Origin: a bacterium
GTDB taxonomy: Bacteria > UBA6262
Assembly (NCBI GenBank): GCA_028716025.1
Contig: JAQUQP010000117.1
Location: forward strand, 1 to 6,311
DNA length: 6,311 nt
Reading direction: 5' to 3'
Shown here piece by piece: positions 5,304-6,311 of the stretch. The notes beneath the pieces were generated by a model. It saw only the letters and a program-made list of their open reading frames with translations, had not been told where the DNA came from and did no database searches. The position numbers and the translations under genes are program-made. Every line of letters starts with the position of its first letter. Position 1 is the stretch's first letter.

Positions 5304-6311
5304 TCACTTGATGAACATCGCGTCGCCGTAGGAGAAGAAGCGGTATTTCTCAGTTATGGCTGTCATATAAGTGTTCCTGATAGCTTCCATTCCGGCAAAC
5401 GCAGAGATCAGCATTAAAAGTGTAGATTTTGGCAAATGAAAATTAGTGATCAAGTGATTCACTATCTTAAATTCGTATCCCGGATAAATAAAAATGTCCG
5501 TACCTTTACATTCAGCTTTCAGTCTCCAACCATCGGCAGTCTGCTCCGTAGCGCTTTCCAGAGCGCGAACTACTGTGGTCCCCACGGATACTATATTTTT
5601 TCCTGCTTTAAGCGCGCTATTTATTTCCCTGGCCGAATCCTCGGATATTTCGTAAAACTCAGTTTCCATTTTGTGCCGGGTGATCTCTTCTTCCCTTACC
5701 GGCATAAAGGTCCCCATGCCGACATACAGGGTAATGGGAACGACTTTGATCCCTTTAGCCTTGATAGTTTCCAGCAGCACCGGGGTAAAATGCAAACCTG
5801 CAGTCGGTGCTGCTACAGCTCCTTCTTTTTGGGCATAAATTGTTTGATACCTGTCTTTGTCTTCTTCTTCTGCCAGGCGTTTGATATATGGCGGGAGAGG
5901 CATTTTTCCTATCCTGGCCAGAACTTTTTCAAAATCCGGTGCATTGAAAGACAGGATCACCTTACCTTCCGGTCCTTTTTCCTTGATCTCTGCCTCCAAG
6001 TTTTCATCATTAAAATATACTTTATCTTTTAATTTGAACTTTTTCGCGTCTGTGATCAAGGCTTCCCAAAGACGGGTATTGGCGCCTATCTTCCGGAGGA
6101 GTAAAATTTCTACTTTGCCGCCGGTTTTTTTATGCGCGAACAAACGCGCGGGAATAACTTTGGCATTATTAATAACCAAAATATCACCTGCAGTCAGGTA
6201 ATTAGGGAGACAATTAAAACCAGAATGTTCTAATTGGCCGGTCTTCCTATTTAACACCAGTAATCTTGATTGGTCTCGTTCTTTGGCAGGAGTCTGGGCG
6301 ATGAGTTCCGG
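5304..6311 (-). CDS. queA: S-adenosylmethionine:tRNA ribosyltransferase-isomerase (N-terminus cut by right edge)
   Basis: QueA moves the ribosyl group of S-adenosylmethionine to preQ1 in tRNA and rearranges it to epoxyqueuosine, following Tgt. The frame stays open to the window edge: the first visible residues PELIAQTPAKERDQSRLLVL match the family just after its first ten or so residues, so the GTG at 6255-6257 is internal, not the start. Visible residues (about 335) include GKMPLPPYI (135-143), GAVAAPTAGLHF (164-175), SVGTTVVRALES, the FIYPGYEFK and NHLITNFHLPKSTLLMLISAF stretch, and the C-terminal YRFFSYGDAMFI. All are conserved, and the length is normal, so the enzyme is probably active. 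The usual neighbour tgt is about 5.1 kb away. Confidence 0.97.
   Translation of the reverse strand, partial: PELIAQTPAKERDQSRLLVLNRKTGQLEHSGFNCLPNYLTAGDILVINNAKVIPARLFAHKKTGGKVEILLLRKIGANTRLWEALITDAKKFKLKDKVYFNDENLEAEIKEKGPEGKVILSFNAPDFEKVLARIGKMPLPPYIKRLAEEEDKDRYQTIYAQKEGAVAAPTAGLHFTPVLLETIKAKGIKVVPITLYVGMGTFMPVREEEITRHKMETEFYEISEDSAREINSALKAGKNIVSVGTTVVRALESATEQTADGWRLKAECKGTDIFIYPGYEFKIVNHLITNFHLPKSTLLMLISAFAGMEAIRNTYMTAITEKYRFFSYGDAMFIK

Noticed and set aside
5015..5307. Two overlapping minus-strand frames of 61-65 codons in the inverted-repeat block
   Set aside because: They run across the inverted repeats, have no RBS, low-complexity basic composition and no recognisable domain; one overlaps the queA end.
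5436..6201. Long plus-strand frames of 114-198 codons opposite queA
   Set aside because: They are antisense shadows of the well-conserved queA coding sequence.
6255..6257. GTG as the queA start
   Set aside because: The frame remains open upstream to the edge and the extra 18 residues match the QueA N-terminal region.
1..6311. CRISPR array, tRNA or rRNA genes, integrase or transposase genes
   Set aside because: No regularly spaced repeats, no cloverleaf-like sequence and no frame with such protein signatures were seen on either strand.

Overview
The window looks like a chromosomal segment of a Gram-negative-type, moderately AT-rich bacterium, probably an uncultured lineage. The PAS/LuxR regulator architecture and the general protein style recall Omnitrophota or Desulfobacterota, but this is a low-confidence impression because no rRNA or marker gene is present. 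All recognisable protein genes except one tiny one lie on the minus strand. The two ends hold the queuosine genes queA (right edge, N-terminus cut off) and tgt (left edge, only the first 64 codons present). These are usually adjacent or nearly so, but here about 5.1 kb of unrelated genes separates them.

Reading along the minus strand from right to left: queA (5304-6311) is followed by a 222-bp block with 43-bp imperfect terminal inverted repeats (5081-5302, MITE-like). Next come an iron-sulfur flavoprotein/NADPH-dependent FMN reductase-like gene (4252-5043) and, 8 nt further on, a PAS-LuxR regulator (3380-4243). An almost ideal palindrome (3335-3366) lies just upstream of a good sigma70-type promoter (3296-3324) driving a CheC-like gene (2657-3256) whose phosphatase signature is degenerate. 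A divergent regulatory region follows (2234-2536). Its plus strand carries an extended -10 promoter, a structured leader with two consecutive terminator-like hairpins, and a 31-codon single-pass membrane peptide (2537-2632). Its minus strand carries a promoter and a 5'-terminal hairpin for an exported M23 peptidase gene (1421-2233). That gene overlaps by 11 nt an exported NlpC/P60-like hydrolase gene (202-1431), and tgt begins 8 nt after it.

The most striking observation is that the first 31 codons of tgt, with the ribosome-binding site, exist twice. Positions 101-204 and 2141-2244 match at an exact offset of 2040 bp, with 67 bp identical without interruption. The second copy is fused in frame to the signal peptide of the M23 peptidase, so the peptidase is predicted to start with a piece of Tgt. 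The two cell-wall hydrolase genes therefore form a 2040-bp unit bounded by direct repeats of the tgt start. Recombination between the copies would remove both hydrolase genes and leave an intact tgt behind the M23 promoter.

The second main point is the plus-strand leader at about 2379-2520. It has mutually exclusive helices, the first followed by seven U residues, ahead of a tiny membrane protein with a strong Shine-Dalgarno. This is the layout of a riboswitch or attenuator, and it does not match any riboswitch class I can recall.
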